64,000 nucleotides of DNA, taken from positions 124,001 to 188,000 of the forward strand of contig OZ244128.1 of NCBI GenBank assembly GCA_965215995.1. Direction: 5' to 3'. The notes below the pieces were generated by a model. The model did no database searches, had not been told where the DNA came from, and saw only the letters and a list, made by a program, of their open reading frames with translations. Position numbers and translations under genes: made by a program. Origin of the DNA: SZUA-309 sp965215995 (lineage in GTDB: Bacteria > Pseudomonadota > Gammaproteobacteria > Pseudomonadales > Azotimanducaceae). This document shows positions 34,421 to 42,894 of this stretch, piece after piece; the stretch's first letter is position 1; each line of letters begins with the position of its first letter.

Positions 34421-34605
34421 CTACAGCACGTAGTCCGGATCGCCGACATTGTAATCGGCCAGCTCGTACTCCGCGGCTCTTCTGCCACCTCCAAAGCAAC
34501 CCGAAGGCTATCCTCTACAATCGCTCTCAGCAGCCGTCCGGTCTTTCTGGCCATCTTTTTCACTCGAATGAGCAGGTCGTCTTTGATGTCGAGCGTTGTT
34601 TTCAT
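34421..34605 (-). pseudogene. Ribbon-helix-helix antitoxin-like gene, frameshifted
   Basis: An ATG at 34605 starts MKTTLDIKDDLLIRVKKMA, followed by RLLRAIVEDSLRVAL, the usual N-terminus of VapB-like ribbon-helix-helix antitoxins. After RVAL the frame degenerates into EVAEEPRSTSW and runs on to 34402. One frame over, from 34492, the sequence reads GGGRRAAEYELADYNVGDPDYVL and stops at 34421, as expected of an antitoxin tail. A single base missing near 34493 explains this. No toxin gene is adjacent. It may be an orphan, a decayed gene or an assembly indel. Confidence 0.55.
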
Positions 34606-35620
34606 CGCCCTTGAATTAGCCCCTGCCATTTCGCTGGGTTGATCATCGCGCAGTATCTCGGCCGAGTCTGAACTGCCGATCGCCGCCAGGATCGCATTGT
34701 CCTGAACTGCCTGGATTTCTTGATCAACTATCTCGTCTTCGTCATCGTCCGCCTCGGTGAACTCAAACATCGACAGCAACAGAACGACGCCGATGACACC
34801 GAAGGTCGCACCCACCCAATAGACCCACTCGGCCGTCGAAAAGAAAGATGCAGAAAAGAAGCATGTCGCGGCAATCAGGACGGCCCCAACACCGAAGAAA
34901 GCGTTCAATCTGGCACTTTCCTTCCTGCTCGCCTCTCGCTCTTGGCGCTGGCTTTCCGCGTCCTTGATGGCTTGCTCCCTCAGCGTGGCAACGCAGCTCG
35001 AGCAAACCGCAGTCCTGAAGCGCGCCAGCGGTGAGACCTTGATACCGTCGACAAACAGATCCCAACCCAGCGGAAAGCCTAGGCAGCGCACCGATTTCTC
35101 CAGGCGCTCGATGGCATGCACCAGCGCCCAGCCTTGCTGCTGATCGCCTGGCTCCACACCCCGTCCGCAGGAAGCACACATCCCGTCGATCTCACCGAGC
35201 CTGTCGATCATCTGGGTATCAACGGGCTTGGTGTTGCGAATACCCGGCTGCTCCTTCTCGTTGACAGGTGTCTTCAGCGGTTCGACCGACAAGCTGGCGA
35301 TTTTTTCCGGATTTCTTGCCGCTTCCGCGATCTTCATGAGTGAATCGTCATCCAGAGATACGTCCGCCTTGCGATCGATTTCCGTGCCATCCGCCAGCAC
35401 TATCCGCTCGTGCTTTTTCCAGAATCCACTGGAGCTGTAGGACGAAGGCGGTCTCCAGGGTCGGGAGATAGTCGTCCTGTTGCAGCAGGTCGTCGATGAG
35501 CGAGTCAGTGGACTGACTGCTGACGTAGTCAGCATAGGACGGACCCATCAACGCAAGATAACGACCACTCCGATATGCTTCGAAGCTTCGTTCGAGGAGC
35601 TGACGGATAGCCTGCTGCAT
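34606..35620 (-). pseudogene. Membrane protein with Cys motifs, split by a frameshift
   Basis: Reading starts at ATG 35620 (GGGA upstream): MQQAIRQLLERSFEAYRSGR through FVLQLQWILEK. The coherent sequence then continues one frame over as HERIVLADGTEIDRKADVS. The switch falls on an A5 run (minus strand, 35418-35414); one A fewer would join the frames. The continued protein has paired Cys motifs (CASCG, CSSC), a basic helix and two membrane segments (GAVLIAATCFFSASFF; WVYWVGATFGVIGVVLLLSM), then an acidic tail. It runs in frame into the antitoxin-like start at 34605. No family is recognised. Programmed slippage, decay and assembly error all fit. Confidence 0.55.
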
Positions 35621-35724
35621 TGTCTTCCCTGTCTGACCAGCGTGACTCGAGCGAACTTATCGTAGTCGAGAGCGGCACGTACCCTGCAGGGAAATCCTAG
35701 CACTGATCGAGTTTGCGCAGTGAC

Positions 35725-36711
35725 TCATTCGGCAATGACGACAGCGTGGCATATCCGCCACCACCACGGGTAGCCGTCAACGAGCTCCCCATCATCTCGC
35801 GTGAGGTACTGCCGCTCGAGCTCCTCTTCACCCAGATCAGTCACAACGCGCAATCCGTTCTGCACCAGCAGGTCAGCTATCGATTCCGGCGCAGCACCGA
35901 ACAGCCAGGGTTCTTCGAAGCGCAGAGCGCTGGTTCGCAGCTGGTGCAGTCGATCGTCGTTGTGTTCACCTGTTATCGCCTCTTCAACGGTGTAGTCAAA
36001 AACGACCTCACTGCCCGGCGCGGCATGCTCGCCGATGAAACGGAGCGTCGAGCTGATCGCATCCCGTGGAAGATAGTAGGTGACACCCTCCCAAACGAAG
36101 AACGTTCTGTGCTGCGCCTGGTACCCTGCCCTCGCCAGCTCGGTCTGCAGATTCTGTGTGTTGAAATCGATCGGAACGTAGATGACGTTTGATGGCGTGA
36201 CCTCGACCAGCGCCCCCACCTTATCAATCTTGTTCGCTTGAGTGAGCGGATGGTCGACCTCAAACACACGCGCTCCGCTCAGCTCTTCTCTCAGCCGGTA
36301 GGCTCGGCTGTCGAACCCCGCACCCAGAATGACGACCTGGACCGCACCATCCGCTACCGCCTGGATCAGCAGCTCATCAATGCGAACGGTGCGAACGAAG
36401 TGAGCAGCCATCGGTGACTCATTCCGCCCGGTGGCCTGACGATGCTGTGCCAGGGCTGAGTCGTACTCCATGTCGAGTAGCGCCGCCATGGGAAATCCGG
36501 CAATCGACTTTCGCTCCCTGGGCCCGAGAAAACCTCTGGCGAGCGTGTCGGGATTACGGAATTGCGGTTCGGGGTTCGTCTCACCGATGGCGCGGAACAT
36601 GGCGGCAATGATGGCTGTGCGAGACAGCTCGTCATCCGGCAGCGCCATTACCGTCCATGGCTGCAGGAGCGTCGATATCGTAGCGAGGAGAGCGAAGATT
36701 GATCGTTTCAT
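35725..36711 (-). CDS. LCMT-like SAM-dependent methyltransferase with signal peptide
   Basis: This is a 328-residue class I methyltransferase of the leucine-carboxyl-methyltransferase-like (PPM1/TIGR00027) group. Motif I is VVILGAGFDSRAYRL, followed by RVFEVDHP and a later FFVWEGVTYYL. Unusually, it begins MKRSIFALLATISTLLQPWTVMALP, which looks like a cleavable signal peptide, although SAM is a cytoplasmic cofactor. Either the segment is a membrane anchor with the enzyme inside, or the enzyme is non-functional outside. It is divergent from a MarR gene, with an 88-base shared promoter region. Confidence 0.82.
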   Translation of the reverse strand: MKRSIFALLATISTLLQPWTVMALPDDELSRTAIIAAMFRAIGETNPEPQFRNPDTLARGFLGPRERKSIAGFPMAALLDMEYDSALAQHRQATGRNESPMAAHFVRTVRIDELLIQAVADGAVQVVILGAGFDSRAYRLREELSGARVFEVDHPLTQANKIDKVGALVEVTPSNVIYVPIDFNTQNLQTELARAGYQAQHRTFFVWEGVTYYLPRDAISSTLRFIGEHAAPGSEVVFDYTVEEAITGEHNDDRLHQLRTSALRFEEPWLFGAAPESIADLLVQNGLRVVTDLGEEELERQYLTRDDGELVDGYPWWWRICHAVVIAE

Positions 36712-36762
36712 GGCTATCTCCTTAAGCGAGGATCGGCTTCGGTTGTCGACCTATGTGCTAAA

Positions 36763-36799
36763 ATAGTTACGCGTCTAATTTATATGGTATCCGAACTAT
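36763..36799. promoter_or_regulatory. Candidate MarR operator
   Basis: Inverted arms ATAGTT (36763-36768) and AACTAT (36794-36799) flank an AT-rich core between the methyltransferase and MarR genes. The second arm touches the MarR start codon at 36800, and no clear ribosome site is present, so the MarR mRNA may be leaderless or autorepressed. The pairing is short and the call tentative. Confidence 0.35.
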
Positions 36800-37330
36800 A
36801 TGTCAACCAAACAAAAAGAGACTGCCCATCTCAAGCCTCGACCTCCCCGGGAGTGGTTAGAGGAGATGAATACGCGCTTTCCGCGGGTAGACCCTGATTC
36901 CGTGTTAGCCGTGCTGCGAATCATGAACCTGGGGCGAGATATCACCGCGTCCTTGACTCCGCACTTCGAAAGAATCGATCTAACCGAGGCACGCTTCACG
37001 ACCGTGATGATGATCTACCGCCACGAGCGGGAGTCTGGCCATTCGACGCCATCGCGACTTGCAGACCAGGCAGGGATCGGCCGTGCGGCAATGAGCCAGC
37101 TTCTGGACAGCCTGTCTGATGCGGACTGGGTAGTTCGGGACGTTCATCCAGATGACCGAAGGAAGGTCAGAATCCAGTTAACGCCGAAGGGGCGACGCCG
37201 GCTCGACCGGTTTCTACCGCAGCACTACGCCAGGGTGGCGGAGGTCATGGCCGGCCTCTCCAAAGCGAATCTGAGAGACCTCCTCGATCTTCTCGACAAA
37301 GTGGAAGTACCAACCGACAGATCGGATTAG
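36800..37330 (+). CDS. MarR-family transcriptional regulator
   Basis: This is a 176-residue regulator. The winged helix region is clear: TPSRLADQAGIGRAAMSQLLDSL, then ADWVVRDVHPDDRRKVRIQLT, whose DDRRxxxIxLT wing is the family hallmark. Helices on either side would dimerise. It is divergent from the methyltransferase gene, its likely target together with itself. Confidence 0.9.
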   Translation: MSTKQKETAHLKPRPPREWLEEMNTRFPRVDPDSVLAVLRIMNLGRDITASLTPHFERIDLTEARFTTVMMIYRHERESGHSTPSRLADQAGIGRAAMSQLLDSLSDADWVVRDVHPDDRRKVRIQLTPKGRRRLDRFLPQHYARVAEVMAGLSKANLRDLLDLLDKVEVPTDRSD

Positions 37331-37490
37331 CCTCGGAATTGAAGACAAACCGGATCAAGAGTATTTTTGATGTGTGCATCAGAGCGCATCCGATCCGCGG
37401 GAAGGGCTAGCTCCATCTGATAGCCAGAGAACACTCAACCTCTTTTCTGTCCATGGGCGCGGATACTGGACGAAATGAAAGGAGGCCAAT

Positions 37491-37841
37491 ATGCCTACCA
37501 GCGATAGCATCCACGTCGCGAAGTTCAAAGCGAAAGCGAAATCACTGCACAGAGCGGTCAAATCAGGAGATCCTGCTGCTCTGGATCGTATCCACCCATA
37601 TTTCAGCAACCAGGCCGACTTCAAGCTATCGAATGCACAACTCGTGATTGCTAGAGAGCTGCACGCAGAAAGCTGGAGGGAACTGACTCGTAGAGAGGAC
37701 TGGGAGAAGTGTTCTTTCTGCAAGAAGTGGCAGTACGATCTGCAGAAGCTGATTGCTGGTCCTGACAGGGTATTCGTTTGCGACGAATGCGTGGCTCTTT
37801 GCAACGAGATAATTCGAGAAGGCACCGTGACTGCACCCTGA
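37491..37841 (+). CDS. Small ClpX-type C4 zinc-finger protein
   Basis: This 116-residue protein has a strong AGGAGG ribosome site. The C-terminal half has CSFCKKWQYDLQKLIAGP then VFVCDECVALCNEII, which closely matches the zinc-binding domain at the N-terminus of ClpX (CxxC-x18-21-CxxC). No AAA+ domain follows. The N-terminal half (AKFKAKAKSLHRAVKSGDPAALDRIHPYF) looks helical, like an ankyrin-type repeat. In ClpX this finger binds adaptors such as SspB and substrates, so the protein might act as an adaptor or decoy. That role is speculative. Confidence 0.85.
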   Translation: MPTSDSIHVAKFKAKAKSLHRAVKSGDPAALDRIHPYFSNQADFKLSNAQLVIARELHAESWRELTRREDWEKCSFCKKWQYDLQKLIAGPDRVFVCDECVALCNEIIREGTVTAP

Positions 37842-37874
37842 AGCAGCGCTAGAGTCGCTAGACGAAGGCTTGAA

Positions 37875-39119
37875 GTGTTTTCGATGTCTGATCTGCGAAT
37901 CAATCAAAACCGGCTCTGGTCGTCCTTAATGGACATGGCTCAGATAGGCGCCACGAACAAGGGTGGCTGCAACCGCCAGGCTCTGACAGATGAGGACAAG
38001 GCTGGCAGAGACCTGTTTGTCTCCTGGTGCGAAGCCGCAGGCTGCAAGGTTCGCGTAGATCAAATGGGTAACGTGTTCGCCCACCGTCACGGAAGAGATG
38101 ACGACTTACCCCCGGTGCTCACCGGCTCTCATCTCGATACTCAACCCACCGGCGGCAAGTTCGATGGTGTCTACGGTGTGTTGGCCGGGCTGGAGGTTAT
38201 TCGAACCTTGAATGATGCCGGTGTGGAAACCGACATGCCGATAGAGGTCGTCGCCTGGACCAACGAGGAAGGGGCGAGATTCTCGCCCGCCATGATCGGC
38301 TCCGGCGTGTGGTGCGGGGCGTTCTCCCTGGATTATGGGCTCTCCCGCCAGGACAAGGCTGGACACACGATTGGCGCGGAACTCGAGCGGATAGGCTATG
38401 CAGGCGGAGAGCCTTGCTCTCATTTCCCAGCCACGGCTGCTTTCGAGGTGCACATCGAGCAGGGACCGATACTGGAAAAGGAGAACCTGACGATCGGCGT
38501 GCTCACCGGCGTGCAGGGGATCAACTGGTACGACATCGTGCTCACCGGTCAACCCTGTCATGCAGGACCAACGCCGATGACTGATCGGAAAGACCCGTTC
38601 CGCGCTCTGCATCAGATCCTCGACGACCTGTACCGTCTTACGGACCTGCACGCACCTTGGGGCCGGGCTACATTCGGAGATATGCGGGTGCAACCCGGCT
38701 CACGCAACACCGTGCCGGAATCAGTTGTGCTTGCCGTAGATCTACGACACCCGCAGCAGAGCGTGCTTGACGAAATGGACGCGTCGCTGAGAAAGATCGT
38801 TGAGAAGTCGGCAGCTGCTGCAGGCGTTGAATCTACCGTGCTCGATGAATGGCAATCACCCGCCGTGGCTTTTGATCCGGGCTGCATCAACGCCGTGCGT
38901 GAATCAGTTACCCGGCTCGGCTACCCGCACATGGAGATGGTCTCCGGAGCCGGGCACGACTCTGTCTATGTCTCCAGAGTGGTCCCCACAAGCATGATCT
39001 TTGTCCCCTGCGCCGGGGGTCTTTCCCATAACGAAGCCGAGAGCGCAACCCCGGACGATCTCGCAGCGGGGTGCAATGTGCTGCTGCACGCCATCCTGCA
39101 TCGAGCTTCGCGCAGCTGA
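37875..39119 (+). CDS. M20-family amidohydrolase (N-carbamoyl-L-amino-acid hydrolase-like)
   Basis: This is a 414-residue zinc enzyme. TGSHLDTQPTGGKFDGVYG provides the first metal His and bridging Asp, WTNEEGARFSPAMIGSG the catalytic Glu pair, HIEQGPILE a third ligand, and AGHDSVYVSRV and GLSHNEAE the C-terminal site. The pattern fits hydantoinase/carbamoylase and allantoate amidohydrolase relatives. The start is taken as GTG at 37875 (GAAGG 6 bases upstream); ATG at 37884 is an alternative. It stands alone before a TetR operon. The substrate is unknown. Confidence 0.9.
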   Translation: MFSMSDLRINQNRLWSSLMDMAQIGATNKGGCNRQALTDEDKAGRDLFVSWCEAAGCKVRVDQMGNVFAHRHGRDDDLPPVLTGSHLDTQPTGGKFDGVYGVLAGLEVIRTLNDAGVETDMPIEVVAWTNEEGARFSPAMIGSGVWCGAFSLDYGLSRQDKAGHTIGAELERIGYAGGEPCSHFPATAAFEVHIEQGPILEKENLTIGVLTGVQGINWYDIVLTGQPCHAGPTPMTDRKDPFRALHQILDDLYRLTDLHAPWGRATFGDMRVQPGSRNTVPESVVLAVDLRHPQQSVLDEMDASLRKIVEKSAAAAGVESTVLDEWQSPAVAFDPGCINAVRESVTRLGYPHMEMVSGAGHDSVYVSRVVPTSMIFVPCAGGLSHNEAESATPDDLAAGCNVLLHAILHRASRS

Positions 39120-39253
39120 GCGACGATTCGCCCTCTGAACTAAGAAGTTACACAGACAACGGCAAACCTGTGACCTGACTCACCACTCGCCGGGCTTCCT
39201 CGGCCGGAACTGGTTCAGGCATGAGTCATCCCGCTGCTTGCATATTAAATATA

Positions 39254-39275
39254 ACATCGTTAATATTACATCGTT
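39254..39275. promoter_or_regulatory. Direct repeat in AT-rich promoter of TetR gene
   Basis: The octamer ACATCGTT occurs at 39254-39261 and 39268-39275, 14 bases apart, in a strongly AT-rich 60-base region just upstream of the TetR gene. This is a plausible promoter/operator zone for autoregulation, but TetR sites are usually inverted, so the assignment is weak. Confidence 0.3.
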
Positions 39276-39306
39276 TGTTTAACTCTGTATATTTAAAGAG
39301 GCAGAT

Positions 39307-39912
39307 ATGAGTGGCGGTCGGCCAGCCTACAAAGAAGAGGAAGTCGAAGCGTTCAAAAAGGACGTATGCCGCGCGGCGCTGGAGTTGATCTCAGAGAAGG
39401 GAACGGATGCCCTTTCGTTTCGCGCATTAGCCCGCCTGCTCGACAGCAGCCACACGCGGGTGCATCGCTACCTGCCGAATAAGGAGGCCGTGCTCGCAGC
39501 CGTCCGAGACTATGCCTATGGGCTCTTTGCCGACGCACTCGGAGAAGGTGTAGACGGCAACGATGACCCGACTAAACGCCTGCGCATTGCTGGCCAGAAT
39601 TACTTCCAGTTCGCCCACAGCGACCCGCAAGCCTTTCACGTGCTCTTCAACAACGTTGATCCCGGCAGCCATATCCGGAGTGAAAACCAGCTACGCGCCT
39701 GGGCTGCCATACGCGGACCAATAGCCGAGTCCGTCGAGCAAGGCTACCTGGTCGGCGATGCGGACGTGCTGACTCATGTGTTCTGGGCAGCCATTCATGG
39801 AATCGTCACGCTGAGCCTGACGGGAAACGTGAAAGAAGAAGTAGACATAAACGATGTGCTCAACGCGACATTCGATGGGCTACGTCGTGGTCACGGAGCG
39901 CACCGTGACTGA
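39307..39912 (+). CDS. TetR-family transcriptional regulator
   Basis: This is a 201-residue regulator. The N-terminal helix-turn-helix is clear (LELISEKGTDALSFRALARLLDSSHTRVHRYLPNKEAVLAAV). The C-terminal ligand domain, with FHVLFNN and VFWAAIHGIVTLSLTG, matches the WHG-type TetR group. It overlaps the following transporter start by 8 bases, so it is the first gene of the operon it probably represses. Confidence 0.92.
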   Translation: MSGGRPAYKEEEVEAFKKDVCRAALELISEKGTDALSFRALARLLDSSHTRVHRYLPNKEAVLAAVRDYAYGLFADALGEGVDGNDDPTKRLRIAGQNYFQFAHSDPQAFHVLFNNVDPGSHIRSENQLRAWAAIRGPIAESVEQGYLVGDADVLTHVFWAAIHGIVTLSLTGNVKEEVDINDVLNATFDGLRRGHGAHRD

Positions 39913-41371
39913 AACGGCTCTCAGCGAACGTGATGGAGTCGCCCTCGTGGCAGAGCCGTTGGACGTTCGGAAGGCCTCGCTGACAACCAAGATATTCTAT
40001 GGCTCCGGAGCCACACCATTCGGCATCAAGGATGCGGGCTTCAACTACTTCATCCTGATCTACTACAACCAGGTGCTAGGGCTGGATCCGTTTCTTGCCG
40101 GTCTGGCGCTCGCAGTTGCAGTTCTGGTGGACGCCCTTTCAGACATTGCAGTCGGGTTTCTTTCTGACAACTGGATCTCTCGTCTGGGTCGGCGGCACCC
40201 CTTTATGTACGCAGCCGTTCTTCCAATCGCGGTGTCTTTTTTCTACCTGTGGAACCCACCGGACGTCATTACGGGTACGCAAACGGCGCTCTTTGCCTAC
40301 TTGGCACTGATGGCCGTTGTCGTTCGGAGCTGTCTGACGTTTTTTGAGGTCCCCAACGCGGCTATGGGACCAGAACTCACCAAGCACTATGACGACCGTA
40401 CCGGTCTTATGGCCTTTCGCTACGTGTTTGGCTGGGTCGGTGGTCTGTCGATCACCGTCCTTACCTACATGGTCTTTTTACCATCGGACGGCGCCGGGCA
40501 GCTTGGACCCACGGGATATCAGCTCCTAGGCATGGTTGGCAGTGGCGCGATGCTGTTCATGATGTTGTTTTCATCGCTCGGGACGCACCGGCACATCCGT
40601 AACTTTCACGTGCCAAAGGTATCCAGCCAGTTCCGACTCATCGCAGTTACCAAAGCCATAACCGCCATGTTCGGCAATCGCTCCTTCATCGCCGTTTTCG
40701 TCTCAGCCCTGTTCTTCGGAGCAGCCGCCGGCGTTTCGCAAGCCATGTCGATCTACATTGGTACCTTTTTCTGGACACTCAGTTCCGTCGAGATCGGCTA
40801 CATACCGATGCTGGGCCTCATCGCTGTTCCTATTTCCTTCCTAATGGCACCGAGACTTGCAGCCAGGTGGGGAAAAAAGGAGGCGGCCATGCGCTGCTTC
40901 CTGTTCGCCATTCTCTTCCTGCCCATCGCCTTCGTCGCACAGCTGACCGGAGTCTTCCCTGCGAGAGACAGTGCCCTCTACCTGCCGCTACTCATGTCCC
41001 ACTACCTGATCGAAACAACAGCCATCATCTCCATGCAGATGGTGTTCGCGTCAATGAACGCGGATGTCGTTGAAGACCGCAGCGCAGAAACCCTCGGCAG
41101 AAGAGACGAAGGGTTGATCTTTGCCGCACGGAACTTCGCCAAGAAAGCCGTTTCCGGGCTTGGCGTGCTTCTGGCCGGCGCCATTTTGTGGGCAGCCAGC
41201 TTCCCCGACCAAGCGACACCAGGACAGGTCGAACAGTCCTCTCTGACCGCTCTCATCCTGCTCTACCTGCCGGTCATCCTCGGACTGTATCTAGCCTCAT
41301 GGTACGCGCTACGAGGCTACGACATTGATCGCGCAAAACACCTCGCCAACCTCGAGAAACAACATGCCTGA
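39905..41371 (+). CDS. GPH/MelB-type major facilitator transporter
   Basis: This 488-residue membrane protein has about twelve hydrophobic segments. The loop DALSDIAVGFLSDNWISRLGRRHPFMY is the MelB/GPH signature, with an Asp set that binds the co-transported cation. It starts at GTG 39905 (GGAG upstream), overlapping the TetR stop, and its stop overlaps the oxidoreductase start. It is the presumed importer of the compound handled by the following enzymes. The substrate is unknown. Confidence 0.87.
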   Translation: MTETALSERDGVALVAEPLDVRKASLTTKIFYGSGATPFGIKDAGFNYFILIYYNQVLGLDPFLAGLALAVAVLVDALSDIAVGFLSDNWISRLGRRHPFMYAAVLPIAVSFFYLWNPPDVITGTQTALFAYLALMAVVVRSCLTFFEVPNAAMGPELTKHYDDRTGLMAFRYVFGWVGGLSITVLTYMVFLPSDGAGQLGPTGYQLLGMVGSGAMLFMMLFSSLGTHRHIRNFHVPKVSSQFRLIAVTKAITAMFGNRSFIAVFVSALFFGAAAGVSQAMSIYIGTFFWTLSSVEIGYIPMLGLIAVPISFLMAPRLAARWGKKEAAMRCFLFAILFLPIAFVAQLTGVFPARDSALYLPLLMSHYLIETTAIISMQMVFASMNADVVEDRSAETLGRRDEGLIFAARNFAKKAVSGLGVLLAGAILWAASFPDQATPGQVEQSSLTALILLYLPVILGLYLASWYALRGYDIDRAKHLANLEKQHA

Positions 41372-42881
41372 CTATGACGCAATCGTAATTGGTGCCGGAA
41401 ACGCCGGTCTCACAGCAGCGGCAACCTTGCAGCGCGGTGGCCAGCGAACGCTCCTGCTGGAACGGCACAACATCCCTGGCGGCTGTGCCACTTCATTTGT
41501 TCGAGGTCACTACGAATTCGAAGTCGCTCTGCACCAGCTCAGCGGGATGGGTACGGAGCAGCAACCAGCTGCATTGAGAAACCTGTTCGGAGAGCTGGGC
41601 GTACTGGACCGACTGACATTCATCGAAGAAGACGAGCTCTATCGATTCGTTGTTCCCGGTGAAGTGGATATCACGCTGCCAGCAGACTTCGCCCAGGTAT
41701 CCGCGAAGATACAGGAGACCTTTCCCGAAACGAGCGAGAACATCGGCGCGTTTCTTAAGCTCTGCGAGCTGATCACCATGGAGCGTATGGTGCTGTTCCC
41801 GGACATCAGCAAGTCGGGAGACCTCGAGCGGCTTAAAAGGGAGTGTCCCAACGTCGTGAAGTATGCCGTGCGGCCAGCCCGTGATGTCATGAAGGAGTTC
41901 TTCTCCGATGACCGGATCATCGCCACCCTGGGCGCTTACTGGGGCTATCTCGGCCTGCCGCTCGACGAGCTGTCGTTTGGCGATATCGCCCTGCTGCTGT
42001 TCGCTTACGCCACCTTCAAGCCCTACCACATCCAGGGGGGATCACAGGCTCTGTCCAACGCGTTGCTCGAGTCGTTTCTCGAAGCAGGCGGGGAAGTCCG
42101 CTTCAACTGTGGGGCGAAGCGCATTCTGACTGAAGACCGTTCCATCCGTGCGGTCGAGGTTGAGAGTGGTGAGGTTCTAACCTGTCGGAACGTGGTGTCG
42201 AACACCAGCGCCATTCATACCTACAACGAGATGCTCGATATCGGTGACTCCTGCACCAAGACACAGCAGTACTTCACCACACGAAAGCTGGGCATGTCTG
42301 GATTCGTGATCTATCTGGGGCTCGATTGCACACCGGAAGAGCTCGGTGTAACCGCTCCGACCACATTCATCAGTGCGGTTCTGGACGAGCGGGCTGACTT
42401 TGATCGCGCTACCACGCTGGACGCCCCTTTGGGATGCGCCCTGACCTGCTACAGCCTGGCTGATGACAGCTTTGCTCCCGCTGGCAAGAGCGTGGCTGCC
42501 TTGATGTGCGCCCAGTTCTCCGAGCCCTGGGATGAAGTCAAGCCGGAGCACTACGCTGCAACCAAATACGCCTTTGCGGAGAAACTCCTCGACCTGGCGG
42601 AGCGGGTCTTTCCAGACATCCGAAGCCACATCGAAGAGGCGGAAGCCGCAACCCCCAGAACCATGATGCGCTTTCTGAATACGCCAGGCGGCGTGTTCTA
42701 CGGTTTTCAGCAGAGCCGGCTGGATCTGACCATGGCGCATGAACAGCCCTACGAGGTGGCTGGGCTGCATCTCGCAGGAAGCTGGGCTGGAATGGGTGGA
42801 TTCCAACCTGCCTATAGCTCCGGTGTTGGAGTGGCGAACAGCATTCTCGGTACGAATGCACCACCTGCGACTGCGGCCTGA
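41364..42881 (+). CDS. CrtI/phytoene-desaturase-like FAD oxidoreductase
   Basis: This is a 505-residue flavoprotein with VIGAGNAGLTAAATLQRGG, LERHNIPGGCATSF and the C-terminal FAD motif LHLAGSWAGMGGFQPAYSSG of carotenoid-desaturase and retinol-saturase-type enzymes. ATGCCTGA overlaps the transporter stop by 8 bases. No other carotenoid synthesis gene is near, so the substrate may be a polyene, isoprenoid or lipid imported by the preceding transporter. It is followed by a ferredoxin-type reductase gene. Confidence 0.88.
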   Translation: MPDYDAIVIGAGNAGLTAAATLQRGGQRTLLLERHNIPGGCATSFVRGHYEFEVALHQLSGMGTEQQPAALRNLFGELGVLDRLTFIEEDELYRFVVPGEVDITLPADFAQVSAKIQETFPETSENIGAFLKLCELITMERMVLFPDISKSGDLERLKRECPNVVKYAVRPARDVMKEFFSDDRIIATLGAYWGYLGLPLDELSFGDIALLLFAYATFKPYHIQGGSQALSNALLESFLEAGGEVRFNCGAKRILTEDRSIRAVEVESGEVLTCRNVVSNTSAIHTYNEMLDIGDSCTKTQQYFTTRKLGMSGFVIYLGLDCTPEELGVTAPTTFISAVLDERADFDRATTLDAPLGCALTCYSLADDSFAPAGKSVAALMCAQFSEPWDEVKPEHYAATKYAFAEKLLDLAERVFPDIRSHIEEAEAATPRTMMRFLNTPGGVFYGFQQSRLDLTMAHEQPYEVAGLHLAGSWAGMGGFQPAYSSGVGVANSILGTNAPPATAA

Positions 42882-42894
42882 CAAGGAAACGACA

